Assembly: GCA_002127285.1 (NCBI GenBank)
Contig: NFUW01000002.1
Coordinates: forward strand, 505,744-569,743
DNA length: 64,000 nucleotides
DNA from: Chitinophagaceae bacterium IBVUCB1
Lineage (GTDB): Bacteria; Bacteroidota; Bacteroidia; Chitinophagales; Chitinophagaceae
Reading direction: 5' to 3'
The translations under genes and the position numbers were made by a program. This document shows, in pieces, positions 35,950-43,491 of the stretch. The number at the start of each line of letters is the position of its first letter. Position 1 is the first letter of the stretch. The notes beneath the pieces are model-generated. The model ran no database searches, was not told the origin of the DNA, and saw only the letters and a list, made by a program, of their open reading frames with translations.

Positions 35950-37833
35950 ATGAAAACATTAAAACCTAATATTGTATTTATGAGAACACTGTTTAAAAAT
36001 CAAATCACTGAAGATTTAAAAATTATCGAAGAAGAATTTGTTACCAATGAACCAAAACTTGCTAAACCTGAATACGCTTTTAACTATTGGATTCTTAGTA
36101 GAATATACAACGTTGATGATGAGTTAATTCCAACACAGATTACAGACTACAACGATTCTGGTATTGATTGCTATGTACATTATGAAGATTCAAAAGAGCT
36201 ATTCATAATACAAAATAAGTATTATGATGATAATACTCCATTAGACAGAAAGTATGTATCAGATTTTTTAACAGCTCCACTAGCAGCTTTAAAGGCTGGA
36301 AAATATAAGAGAAGTAAAGATTTGCAAAATACTTTTGACAGAGCTATTGAAGACGAAGACTACAAAATATACTTGCATATGTATGTTACTAACAACAAAT
36401 CAAATACTGCTATAGATAATTTATTTAGCCAATTTAATATTAATGAAAATGGAAATAAAATTAGTAGTGCAATTGTTAGGAGTGAAATTTTCTATTTAGA
36501 TAAGATATATGATTTATACTATGGTAAGGCTTTTGAAGAACAGAAGAAGTTTCAGTTTGAATTGTCAACTATTAATAAAGGTACAATACTTAGGGTACTA
36601 CCAAATGAATATAAACTAGAGGGAATGTCACCAGCACATTATATAATGACGCCATTAAGTGTCATTTATAGGATGTATAGCTCAGCTCAACAAAAAGGAT
36701 ATCCTCTCTTTGAAGAAAATATACGTGAGTATCTCGGCCGCAGTCCTATTAATAACGGCATTATGAGAACTTTAAGAAGTGAAGAAGACAGAAAAAATTT
36801 CTTCTATTATAACAATGGAATTACAATAATATGTGAGAAGGCTGAATCGGATACTGGTACTGCATTTAAGTTAAATATTTCTCAACCGCAAGTAGTAAAT
36901 GGTTGTCAAACAGTTAACACTATTTACGAGGTTTTGAACGATTATGCTAAAAAAGATATAGCTTTAATAGACAAAGAATTTGGGAGTGTATATGTAATGG
37001 TTAAGGTATTAATCTTTAATACTCAAGTTAGTACTAAAAAACCAAATTTTTATAAGGATATTGTAAGGTTCACAAATAGTCAAAATGCGATTAATGAAAA
37101 AGCATTTGCATCAGACAAAGAAATATTTTCTAAACTACAACAAGAACTTGAAAATAGAGGATTTATTCTATTGGTTCAACATAGCGATAAACATAAATTT
37201 AAAGAAAAATATAAAGATAAGGCGGCATTTAATTCGTTAGTAAAAAAAGCTAATCGATATTCAAGTGCGCTTAATTTGGACTTAACTACTTTTTCAGATG
37301 TTACTATTCAGCTTGAAAAGTTATTACAGGTTTACTTAGCTTTCATGTTAGATGGATATTATGCTTACTCAAAGAAAAGTAAAATTCTAAATCCACAAAG
37401 TGAGTATTATAACAATTACTCCTTAAAAATGCATGATAACTTTACTTACGATAATTTACTAAGGTTATATTTAATACATAAAAAAGCAGAAGTTGATAGA
37501 ACATCAAGCCCAGATAAGAAAACCCCAATTCCTTATTACCTTATAGGCTTTTTAGGGCATATCACTGAAAGCAGGGATAACTACACAACAATAAATTCAT
37601 TTTTCAATAAACTATTTGAATTAAAACAATCTGATATCACTTTGTTTTATAACTTTTTTAGTGATTTAACTAATGCATATAAAATCGCATACAAGCAGTC
37701 ACACAATGAGGAGTATAATACAATGATTAAACAAAAAATTGATGAAAAATTAGTTCTAGCTCAAGTTGATTTCTTGCTTGTATTAGGTGGCCATAAAGAA
37801 TTTAAACGTATTTTACACGAGTTGAAAAGTTAA
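35950..37833 (+). CDS. AIPR-family protein with PD-(D/E)XK-like N-terminus, putative phage defence
   Basis: Protein of 627 residues. The AIPR (abortive infection phage resistance) core is recognised by FFYYNNGITIICEKA (about 283-297) and ISQPQVVNGCQTVNTIYEV (about 311-329), followed by RFTNSQNAINEKAFASD. The N-terminal ~130 residues have the pattern SGIDCYV (D73), then LFIIQNKYY (Q88, K90), resembling the D...QxK active site of Mrr-like restriction nucleases; this is inference. Very AT-rich (80 G/C in 300 bases, 36361-36660), with A/T-ending codons unlike its neighbours, a sign of transfer. It sits between inverted hairpin arms. No methyltransferase is nearby. A second Met at residue 11 is an alternative start. 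Confidence 0.82.
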   Translation: MKTLKPNIVFMRTLFKNQITEDLKIIEEEFVTNEPKLAKPEYAFNYWILSRIYNVDDELIPTQITDYNDSGIDCYVHYEDSKELFIIQNKYYDDNTPLDRKYVSDFLTAPLAALKAGKYKRSKDLQNTFDRAIEDEDYKIYLHMYVTNNKSNTAIDNLFSQFNINENGNKISSAIVRSEIFYLDKIYDLYYGKAFEEQKKFQFELSTINKGTILRVLPNEYKLEGMSPAHYIMTPLSVIYRMYSSAQQKGYPLFEENIREYLGRSPINNGIMRTLRSEEDRKNFFYYNNGITIICEKAESDTGTAFKLNISQPQVVNGCQTVNTIYEVLNDYAKKDIALIDKEFGSVYVMVKVLIFNTQVSTKKPNFYKDIVRFTNSQNAINEKAFASDKEIFSKLQQELENRGFILLVQHSDKHKFKEKYKDKAAFNSLVKKANRYSSALNLDLTTFSDVTIQLEKLLQVYLAFMLDGYYAYSKKSKILNPQSEYYNNYSLKMHDNFTYDNLLRLYLIHKKAEVDRTSSPDKKTPIPYYLIGFLGHITESRDNYTTINSFFNKLFELKQSDITLFYNFFSDLTNAYKIAYKQSHNEEYNTMIKQKIDEKLVLAQVDFLLVLGGHKEFKRILHELKS

Positions 37834-37840
37834 TATCATT

Positions 37841-37903
37841 CTGTCCCAAGTGTCCCAGAAAACCAGTTACAATATTTTGGGACAGTGGGACAAGCTGGGA
37901 CAA
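37841..37903. repeat. Right TGTCCC hairpin arm flanking the AIPR gene
   Basis: Sixty-three bases, the reverse complement of which aligns with 35714-35774 over its full length with a few substitutions and three one-base gaps. The shared core comprises TTGTCCCACTGTCCC, AATATTGTAACTGGT and TGGGACACT. It begins 7 bases after the AIPR stop, so it can also serve as a transcription-terminating hairpin. Confidence 0.85.
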
Positions 37904-38101
37904 AACCCTCACCCCGTGAGATGGCTTCGTGCCTCGCCATGACTCGTGTTGTGTCATTGCGCGGAAGCATAGCAAAGCCTTGTGCGTAGGCTGCTGACAA
38001 AGCAACTTTTCTCATGTAGCGAAGCGGAATAATCTCACATTATTAAGGCTCATGTTATCGTGAGATTGCTTCGTACCTCGCAATGACACACAACCACACC
38101 T

Positions 38102-38183
38102 GTCATGCTGAACGCAGTGAAGCATCTGCATCATCGGTAGTACTAATGCTCAGGAGATACCTCTCTGTGTTCGGTATGACGGG
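38102..38183. repeat. Palindromic dispersed repeat with right 45-bp arm
   Basis: An imperfect palindrome: GTCATGCTGAACGCAGTGAA on the left pairs with TCTGTGTTCGGTATGAC on the right. The right half (38139-38183) is the inverted partner of 34161-34205. The left-hand locus carries only one arm of the palindrome. Confidence 0.8.
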
Positions 38184-38220
38184 CGTTGGTTGGGCTGGCT
38201 CTACATGAGTAGTTATTAAC

Positions 38221-38260
38221 CGCAAAGACGCAAAGTCGCAAAGGGAAACGCAAAGGGGAA
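38221..38260. repeat. CGCAAAG short tandem repeat
   Basis: Four or more copies of CGCAAAG spaced by one to five bases (CGCAAAGACGCAAAGTCGCAAAG, then GGAAACGCAAAGG; given here in pieces). A motif of this type is a frequent intergenic repeat in Bacteroidota; no coding or structural role is evident. Confidence 0.7.
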
Positions 38261-38268
38261 AATTTAAA

Positions 38269-38421
38269 CTCCCCTCCTGTTTTTAGGAGGGGTGTCCGCA
38301 TAGCTATGTGCGGTGGGCGGACGGGGTGGTTATATACTCGCCACGAGCTTACCACCCCGATTGGCTTACGACAAGCTCCGCATGTCTGCGCCAATATCCC
38401 CTCCTAAAAACAGGAGGGGAG
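38269..38421. repeat. Inverted pair of CCCCTCCT/AGGAGGGG hairpins
   Basis: A 24-base hairpin at 38269-38292 (CCCCTCCT-gttttt-AGGAGGGG) and its exact reverse complement at 38398-38421 bracket about 105 bases containing GTCCGC/GCGGAC and CCACCCCG-type palindromes. Non-coding. Confidence 0.75.
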
Positions 38422-38434
38422 CTAAAGAACAAAC

Positions 38435-38590
38435 TCCCCTGTAAGGGCATATAGGGGTAACTACTCGCAACGAGCAAATCACTCATTTCACGAGATTGCT
38501 TCGTCGTTACCTCCTCGCAAAGACGGAAAGAGAACAAAAGTCCTCTGTAAGGGGATTTAGGGGTACTACTCGCAACGAGCAAATCACTCA
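38435..38590. repeat. Direct repeat, about 50 bp, two copies
   Basis: 38435-38485 and 38541-38590 share CTGTAAGGG, TAGGGGTA and an identical 23-base tail beginning ACTCGCAACGAGC and ending AAATCACTCA. The second copy ends just before the fourth GTGAGAT element. Together they look like duplicated repeat modules. Confidence 0.75.
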
Positions 38591-38634
38591 CCCCCGTGAG
38601 ATGGCTTTACTCTTCGCCATGACACTCAAATTTT

Positions 38635-39735
38635 TTACTTCTTTCCCAAATCCCTCAGCATACGGGCGTGTACCTGTAGTGCGGCTACAAAGTTGGGCTG
38701 CACATTGTAGGGCAGGTTGTGTTCCTGTGCGGTTTGTGCTACTATTTTTGATAATTGCGGATAGTGTATGTGGCATATATGCGGAAACAGGTGATGCTCT
38801 ATCTGATAGTTGAGCCCGCCTATAAACCAAGACATGATGGTGCTGCGTGGCGAAAAGTTGGCCGTATTCAGCAGTTGGTGTATAGCCCAGCTATTTTCCA
38901 TTTTATTCATCTCATCGGGCTCTGCATAGTCTGATGTATGCATTACGTGTGCCAGCTGAAATACGCAGGCAAGTACCAGCCCTGCCAGCATCTGCATCAG
39001 CACAAAGCCAATAATCACATGCTGCCATGCCATGCCCGAAAACAGCAATGGCAATACTACTACATAACCAAAGAAGATGAGTTTGTAAAAAGTAAGCTCT
39101 GCCAAAGCCCTGCCAAACGATACTTTCTCTTTTTTCAGCAGTCCTGTTTTGTGGTATTTTATCAGTCCTTTGTAGTCTTTCACCGTTACCCAGTATATGT
39201 TCATGATGCCATACAGCAACCATGCGTACCAGTGCTGATAACGATGAATGGCATACCTCTTTTTGTTGGGCGACATGCGGAGCAATATACCCGCTTCTAT
39301 ATCTTCATCCAGCCCGTCTACATTGGTATAGGTATGGTGCAGTATATTGTGCTGCATACGCCAGTTGCGGCTATAGCCACCCAGTATGTTGAGTGTGCCG
39401 CCAAACAGGGTGTTTACAAAGTTGTTATCAGAGTAGGCTTCGTGGTTGCTATCGTGCATTACAGACATGCCGAGGCTTGCCAAGCCAATACCCATTACAA
39501 GCCATAGGGCATAAAACAATACGATGTTTACGCTTGCCAGCCCGCTTACTATCAGGGCATAAGGCACAAAGTATATACATAGCAAGGCGGCTGTCTTAAT
39601 ATACATTTTAAGGTTGCCGTGCTTAGAAATACCATTATCTGCAAAGTATTGGTTAACCCTTGTTTTTACGTTGTCGTAAAAGCTATCTGCACCTTTAGGG
39701 GCAAATTTTACAAGGGGCAAAGATTGAGTGGACAT
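38635..39735 (-). CDS. Membrane fatty acid desaturase (type 1)
   Basis: Di-iron membrane desaturase of 366 residues, acting on acyl chains of lipids or acyl-CoA. All three histidine boxes are present: HDSNHEA (about 113-119), HNILHHTYTN (about 149) and QIEHHLFPH (about 310). Hydrophobic segments are at about 50-95 and 205-250. The C-terminus resembles linoleoyl-CoA/delta-6-type desaturases of Bacteroidota, but regiospecificity cannot be read from sequence. ATG start with an exact -7 box 22 bases upstream. Its 3' end abuts the dispersed-repeat nest. Confidence 0.9.
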   Translation of the reverse strand: MSTQSLPLVKFAPKGADSFYDNVKTRVNQYFADNGISKHGNLKMYIKTAALLCIYFVPYALIVSGLASVNIVLFYALWLVMGIGLASLGMSVMHDSNHEAYSDNNFVNTLFGGTLNILGGYSRNWRMQHNILHHTYTNVDGLDEDIEAGILLRMSPNKKRYAIHRYQHWYAWLLYGIMNIYWVTVKDYKGLIKYHKTGLLKKEKVSFGRALAELTFYKLIFFGYVVVLPLLFSGMAWQHVIIGFVLMQMLAGLVLACVFQLAHVMHTSDYAEPDEMNKMENSWAIHQLLNTANFSPRSTIMSWFIGGLNYQIEHHLFPHICHIHYPQLSKIVAQTAQEHNLPYNVQPNFVAALQVHARMLRDLGKK

Positions 39736-39756
39736 TAAATATTCAAACTATTTGCG

Positions 39757-39764
39757 CAAAGATA
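39757..39764 (-). promoter_or_regulatory. Probable desaturase promoter -7 box
   Basis: Minus-strand TATCTTTG, an exact TAnnTTTG match; the predicted start is about 15 bases before the ATG at 39735. No exact -33 TTTG is seen. Confidence 0.5.
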
Positions 39765-39899
39765 GGCTAAACATGGCTATTTTTTTCAATCTGTATATGT
39801 TATTTGTTTTATGCAATGGTATTGTTTTAACATTTGCTATCAAACCATCGTCTGGAAACAGGAGTCTGTAAGAACTTATTAGTTTCTATTTTTACAGGT

Positions 39900-40457
39900 A
39901 TGAAGCATATTCTTGTAGTATTCGTAGCATTGGTATCGTTGGCAGGCATTAAAGCATACGCGCAGCTTAGCCATCCTGATTGGTATATACTGGAAAAAGG
40001 GGCTACTGTGTCTATCATTAAGCCCGGTGTTAACGACCTGACCTATTATCTGGCTACAAGCGGCAACAAACCCATAGACCGTGCTGCGGTAGATAGCATG
40101 AATATGCGGGTGCGCTTTGCGGCTGGCAATGTAGTGCTGATATATGCCAAAGAAGGGGATAGCTACATAGCCCAAGATATGGAAGGGCGCAATCTGGTGA
40201 TAAAAGGAAACGTAACCAAAGCCATACATAATAACGGCTGCACGGTAGGGTATCTGAAAGCAAAGGCTACAAGTGGTAGTGTAAGCATTAACAAAGCCAG
40301 CTTTGTATGGATAAAAGAGAAAAAAGCGGGTGGTGCAGAGGTAGTGGTACAAGGGCCTGATAAGGTAGATATAACAGTACCTGCATCTCAGCTATATGAC
40401 ATTAACGCTACTACATTAGAGATGCTGCCGTCTGCTGCGCAAAAGATAGTGGAATAA
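39900..40457 (+). CDS. Hypothetical exported protein
   Basis: Not recognised. About 185 residues from ATG 39900; the signal peptide MKHILVVFVALVSLAGIKAYAQ is clear, which is why this start is preferred over an upstream one at 39834. The mature part is soluble and beta-rich, with short repeats of the type VNDLTYYLATSGNKP and KATSGSVSINKASFVWIKEK. Probably periplasmic. It converges on the csp gene; the hairpin at 40456-40482 follows its stop directly. Confidence 0.65.
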   Translation: MKHILVVFVALVSLAGIKAYAQLSHPDWYILEKGATVSIIKPGVNDLTYYLATSGNKPIDRAAVDSMNMRVRFAAGNVVLIYAKEGDSYIAQDMEGRNLVIKGNVTKAIHNNGCTVGYLKAKATSGSVSINKASFVWIKEKKAGGAEVVVQGPDKVDITVPASQLYDINATTLEMLPSAAQKIVE

Positions 40458-40482
40458 AAAAAGCACACCGTAAAGATGTGCT
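40456..40482 (-). terminator. Terminator of the cold-shock gene
   Basis: AGCACA / TGTGCT hairpin with a nine-base loop; read leftwards it is followed by seven T, the arrangement of a factor-independent terminator for the leftward csp gene. Confidence 0.75.
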
Positions 40483-40507
40483 GTGTACTAAAACTTAAAA
40501 GTATAAA

Positions 40508-40699
40508 TTAGATAACTTTAACGTTAACCGCGTTTAATCCTTTTTTACCATTTTGTACTTCGAAAGACACACGGTCGTTTTCGCGAACCTCGTCAATCAG
40601 ACCTGAAACGTGAACGAAAATGTCTTGTCCGCCGTTGTCGGGCTTAATGAAACCGAAACCTTTAGTTTCATTGAAGAATTTAATTGTACCTTCTTGCAT
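40508..40699 (-). CDS. Cold-shock protein, CspA family
   Basis: Single-stranded nucleic-acid-binding OB-fold protein of 63 residues. RNP motifs are GFGFIKP (RNP1) and DIFVHVSGL (RNP2); the C-terminus GPKGLNAVNVKVI-like (KKGLNAVNVKVI) is standard. The ATG at 40699 (MQEGTIKFFNETKG) is the real start; an extension to 40723 has no support. The leader is short, about 15 bases, so the long cold-responsive 5' UTR of E. coli cspA is not present. Confidence 0.95.
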   Translation of the reverse strand: MQEGTIKFFNETKGFGFIKPDNGGQDIFVHVSGLIDEVRENDRVSFEVQNGKKGLNAVNVKVI

Positions 40700-40720
40700 T
40701 TTAAAAAAATTAATAAGCCG

Positions 40721-40748
40721 CAAAGATAAGGCATATATATGTTACAAA
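40721..40748 (-). promoter_or_regulatory. csp promoter, -33 and -7 boxes
   Basis: Minus-strand TTTG (40745-40748), 16 bases, then TATCTTTG (40721-40728). Both match the Bacteroidota sigma consensus; the spacing is slightly shorter than the usual 17-20. Confidence 0.6.
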
Positions 40749-40774
40749 CCTAAAATACTTTTGTAAAATAATTG

Positions 40775-41014
40775 TTAGGATTGGTTGTCTCTCCACTCGT
40801 ACACCCAGCTCGATTGTATCATTTCAAGGTGTCCCTCGTTGCTGTCTTCGCGTTTGCCTTCAAAATTGGGTATTTCCATCACCCAGTCCAGCAGTTCGGT
40901 AAATCGTATGCGGTATATCTTGCTTTCCGTAAAGTCGTCTCCGAAACGCTCGTACAGTTTCAGTGCAATATCTTCGTAGTCTCCCCAGTTGATGGGTGGT
41001 TCGTAATGTGCCAT
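40775..41014 (-). CDS. iscX: Fe-S cluster assembly protein IscX
   Basis: Small acidic iron-binding regulator of cysteine desulfurase IscS. It has 79 residues with the characteristic INWGDYEDIALKLYERF, IRFTELLDWVMEIP and the closing IQSSWVYEW. Length is normal (E. coli 66). It follows the ferredoxin gene by 31 bases on the same strand. This matches the fdx-iscX order of isc operons, although iscS, iscU and hscAB are not in the window. Confidence 0.9.
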   Translation of the reverse strand: MAHYEPPINWGDYEDIALKLYERFGDDFTESKIYRIRFTELLDWVMEIPNFEGKREDSNEGHLEMIQSSWVYEWRDNQS

Positions 41015-41045
41015 GTTTGTTAAATAAAGTACTTGATAAATAATA

Positions 41046-41384
41046 TTATTCGCCGTGTATCAACGATTGGTCGGGGATGGTAACCTCAATACGTCCGCTA
41101 CCACCGTCATTCAGTACACACTGGCAACCGAGCCTGCTTTCTATTTTAGGGTTGCGGGCACGGTCTATAAAGTCTTCTTCCTTGTCTGTTAGTTCTGCTA
41201 CATGCTGTTCACCTTTTTCAAGATACAGGTGGCATGTGCTGCAAGCGCATACCATACCGCAGTTGTGGTGCAGTTCTATATTATTTTCTTCGGCAACTTC
41301 CAGTATGCTTTGTCCACCTGCAATATTGTCAATAGTTACAGGCTCTAATCCTTTTTGTTCAAACTTAAAATGTATAGTGTACAT
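41046..41384 (-). CDS. fdx: 2Fe-2S ferredoxin (ISC/adrenodoxin type)
   Basis: Electron carrier for iron-sulfur cluster assembly. It has 112 residues. Cluster ligands lie in HHNCGMVCACSTCHLYL (C-x5-C-x2-C pattern) and the distal LGCQCVL. EDFIDRARNPKIESRLGCQ is typical of Isc ferredoxins rather than plant type. ATG start, MYTIHFKFEQKGLEP. Probably co-transcribed with iscX from the TActTTTG box upstream. Confidence 0.92.
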   Translation of the reverse strand: MYTIHFKFEQKGLEPVTIDNIAGGQSILEVAEENNIELHHNCGMVCACSTCHLYLEKGEQHVAELTDKEEDFIDRARNPKIESRLGCQCVLNDGGSGRIEVTIPDQSLIHGE

Positions 41385-41410
41385 TACTGTGTAGGTTCAA
41401 TTTTTCAGCG

Positions 41411-41418
41411 CAAAAGTA
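41411..41418 (-). promoter_or_regulatory. Probable fdx-iscX promoter -7 box
   Basis: Minus-strand TACTTTTG, an exact TAnnTTTG match, about 20 bases from the expected start to the fdx ATG. Confidence 0.5.
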
Positions 41419-41547
41419 ATTAATGTAGCATGGATTAATGAAGTAATACCTAAAGAAGTATTCTATAGGGGTATTTGCCCGCTCTTTTTGAAAAACCAGT
41501 ATTGTTTATGATAATTTAAATATATATTGTGTTTAAACAGAAACATT

Positions 41548-42042
41548 ATGGTTCAGATAAATTTTCTCATTACTGCTTTGGCAGCATTAGTACCCCTGAT
41601 AACGGGTAGCATCTGGTACAATCCCAAGATAGGCTTTGGCAATGCTTGGATGAAATCTACAGGGCTTTCGGAAGAAGAGCTGCGAAAATCTAATATGGCA
41701 GTCATTTTCACATTGGTGATTGTATTTGCATTCATGATTGCACTTACTTTAAACACAATGGTGCGGCATGAATTCGGGTTGATGAGCATGATGGCAAACC
41801 ATGCGAAAGACGCGGATGCGCTGCAAATGTACAATGATGTAACAGGCAAGTATGGTGCAGAGTTTCACACCTTCAAGCATGGTGCTTTTCATGGATTTTT
41901 GATTGGGCTATTTGTTGCCCTGCCCATCTTAGGTACAAATGCTTTGTTTGAAAGAAAAGGCTTTAAATACATCGCCATCCATACAGGCTATTGGATGCTG
42001 ACACTGGCATTGATGGGCGGTATCATTTGCGGGTTTAGTTAG
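41548..42042 (+). CDS. DUF1761 family membrane protein
   Basis: Membrane protein of 164 residues from ATG 41548 (MVQINFLITALAALVPL); the frame also opens at 41527. It has four hydrophobic segments, the motif TGSIWYNPKIGFGNAWM and FKHGAFHGFLIGLFVALPIL, the DUF1761 pattern. Function unknown. Single gene, followed by a hairpin. Confidence 0.82.
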   Translation: MVQINFLITALAALVPLITGSIWYNPKIGFGNAWMKSTGLSEEELRKSNMAVIFTLVIVFAFMIALTLNTMVRHEFGLMSMMANHAKDADALQMYNDVTGKYGAEFHTFKHGAFHGFLIGLFVALPILGTNALFERKGFKYIAIHTGYWMLTLALMGGIICGFS

Positions 42043-42064
42043 CCAAGCATACTATACATATCGT

Positions 42065-42090
42065 AGCACCTCTTACAGGGGTGCTTTTAT
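42065..42090. terminator. Hairpin between convergent genes
   Basis: AGCACC-tcttacagg-GGTGCT followed by TTTTATTTT; terminator for the rightward DUF1761 gene, lying at the 3' end of the leftward transglutaminase-like gene. Confidence 0.7.
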
Positions 42091-43289
42091 TTTGGGGTAT
42101 ATTCAAATGCAATTTGATAACTGGCATTTTTGAATTCCGGTGCTACCTGCCCCACACGCAGGTCTTGCAGTTGCGGAGTAGGTTCGCATAGGGTATATAG
42201 TTGCCCTTTGTATGCTATTGTTTGACCGATAGGTTTGTCAAATTTTACCGCTACGGTAATGTGTGTAGGGTAGAGTATGGCAATCATAGGCAGGTTGTAC
42301 ACTTCTTTCACTAAATAGAAAAATAGTGCAGCCCTGTCATCGCAATCGCTGTATTTATTCAGCAATGTTTGTTCAGGGCTCATACGGTTCTCTTTGCCAT
42401 AAGATTGTTTGTCGTCTTCGTACAGAAAGGCATTACGGGTAAACTGCATCAGGTAGTCAACACCGTTTTTTTGCTTCATACCATCTACCGCCTGTTTCAG
42501 TACAGGTATTAGCGAACTGTAGGTAGTATGGCTCAGTGGTATGTTGAAATAAGATGCATAGTCGGTAACAGGATAGTTTGTAAATGCGGTTTGCACATCG
42601 TTACTCAGCTTTACTTTAAAGTGATACAGTTTGTTATTGTAGTTAAACTGTATTTCTTTTTCAGTGTAGTGGCTGGGGGTAAAGTCGGGCAGTTGGGTTA
42701 CTTTATAAGAAAAAGCTTTTTTTGCCTCGGGCACTACGATGTCTGTTGCGAATAAGCCTTTTTGTTGCAGGTTATAGGTAGCTGCATAGTCGTGCCTGTT
42801 GAGGCATACATACTGCTTTCCATTGCTCATATAGTATGGCACATCATATATGTTTTCATCGCAGTGAACATAGAAGAATAATTGATTGTCTTCACTAACC
42901 GCTATTGTTGCATCGTAGCCCGATTTTGACAGTAAAAACCATTTGTATAAAGTATAGCGTGGATAGTTTTCTGCTTTTGGGGCAATGGCTTGTGCAGTTT
43001 TGCGGATGAGTTGATAATACAGCCAGTCGTTCAGGTGGTGTTTGTCTTTGTATGCCAGCAGGGTATTTATGATAGGCTGGTAATTTAATGTGCTGATGAT
43101 ATCGTAAAACTGCTTTACGGTAGCTACATCGGGTTTTACTTTATAGACAACCATAGTAGCTGGTGTAGCAGGTATTGTTAGTGTATCTCCGTAATAATCA
43201 ATGTATATGGGCTTGCTACCAGCAAAAGCTATATGCGTTGTAATAGATACAACTATAAGCAGGATTGTTATATATAGCCTTTTTATCAT
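42087..43289 (-). CDS. Exported transglutaminase-like domain protein
   Basis: About 400 residues. A signal peptide is at 1-23 (LLIVVSITTHIAFA). A long region without an assigned family is followed by a transglutaminase-like stretch near 300-350: LLNKYSDCDDRAALFFYLVKEV-type (C at about 315), then PTHITVAVKF with a His. The S-D-C-D-D-R-A variant resembles the GDCKDKA motif of DUF3857-linked transglutaminases. Substrate unknown; periplasmic. ATG start. Confidence 0.7.
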   Translation of the reverse strand: MIKRLYITILLIVVSITTHIAFAGSKPIYIDYYGDTLTIPATPATMVVYKVKPDVATVKQFYDIISTLNYQPIINTLLAYKDKHHLNDWLYYQLIRKTAQAIAPKAENYPRYTLYKWFLLSKSGYDATIAVSEDNQLFFYVHCDENIYDVPYYMSNGKQYVCLNRHDYAATYNLQQKGLFATDIVVPEAKKAFSYKVTQLPDFTPSHYTEKEIQFNYNNKLYHFKVKLSNDVQTAFTNYPVTDYASYFNIPLSHTTYSSLIPVLKQAVDGMKQKNGVDYLMQFTRNAFLYEDDKQSYGKENRMSPEQTLLNKYSDCDDRAALFFYLVKEVYNLPMIAILYPTHITVAVKFDKPIGQTIAYKGQLYTLCEPTPQLQDLRVGQVAPEFKNASYQIAFEYTPK

Positions 43290-43491
43290 GTTTTGCTATA
43301 TAAAGTTACAATTACTTAACAATAAATTAATGTTAAGTTTTTCGGCTTTACAAGCAATTAACAGTGAGCAGGCAGTTGCAGTGGGTCATTGTATTTATTG
43401 CTGTACACTAATGAGGTTTAATAATTATATATGATAGGCTGTTGTATAAGGAATAGATTGCCTATATTAGTTAGTATATATAGCATAACGT

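Larger units (their letters stand above)
37916..38623. repeat. Four copies of a GTGAGATTGCTTCGT-type dispersed element
   Basis: Copies at 37916-37943, 38060-38087, 38489-38524 and 38596-38623, each of about 28-36 bases, with the form GTGAGATNGCTTCGT then CCTCGCNATGAC. The first two differ at three positions. An AATCTCAC at about 38031 can pair with the GTGAGATT at 38060. No protein-coding pattern is seen in 37834-38634. Confidence 0.75.

Noticed and set aside
34120-38634. Transposon with terminal inverted repeats
   Set aside because: No transposase or integrase and no target-site duplication at either the inner or outer repeat pair; the outer repeat looks like a genomic dispersed palindrome.
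38143-38830. Several minus- and plus-strand frames of 80-105 residues in the repeat nest
   Set aside because: They translate dispersed repeats and include the end of the desaturase; no family features.
40699-40760. Cold-responsive RNA thermometer in the csp leader
   Set aside because: The -7 box position leaves only about 15 leader bases, too short for such a structure.
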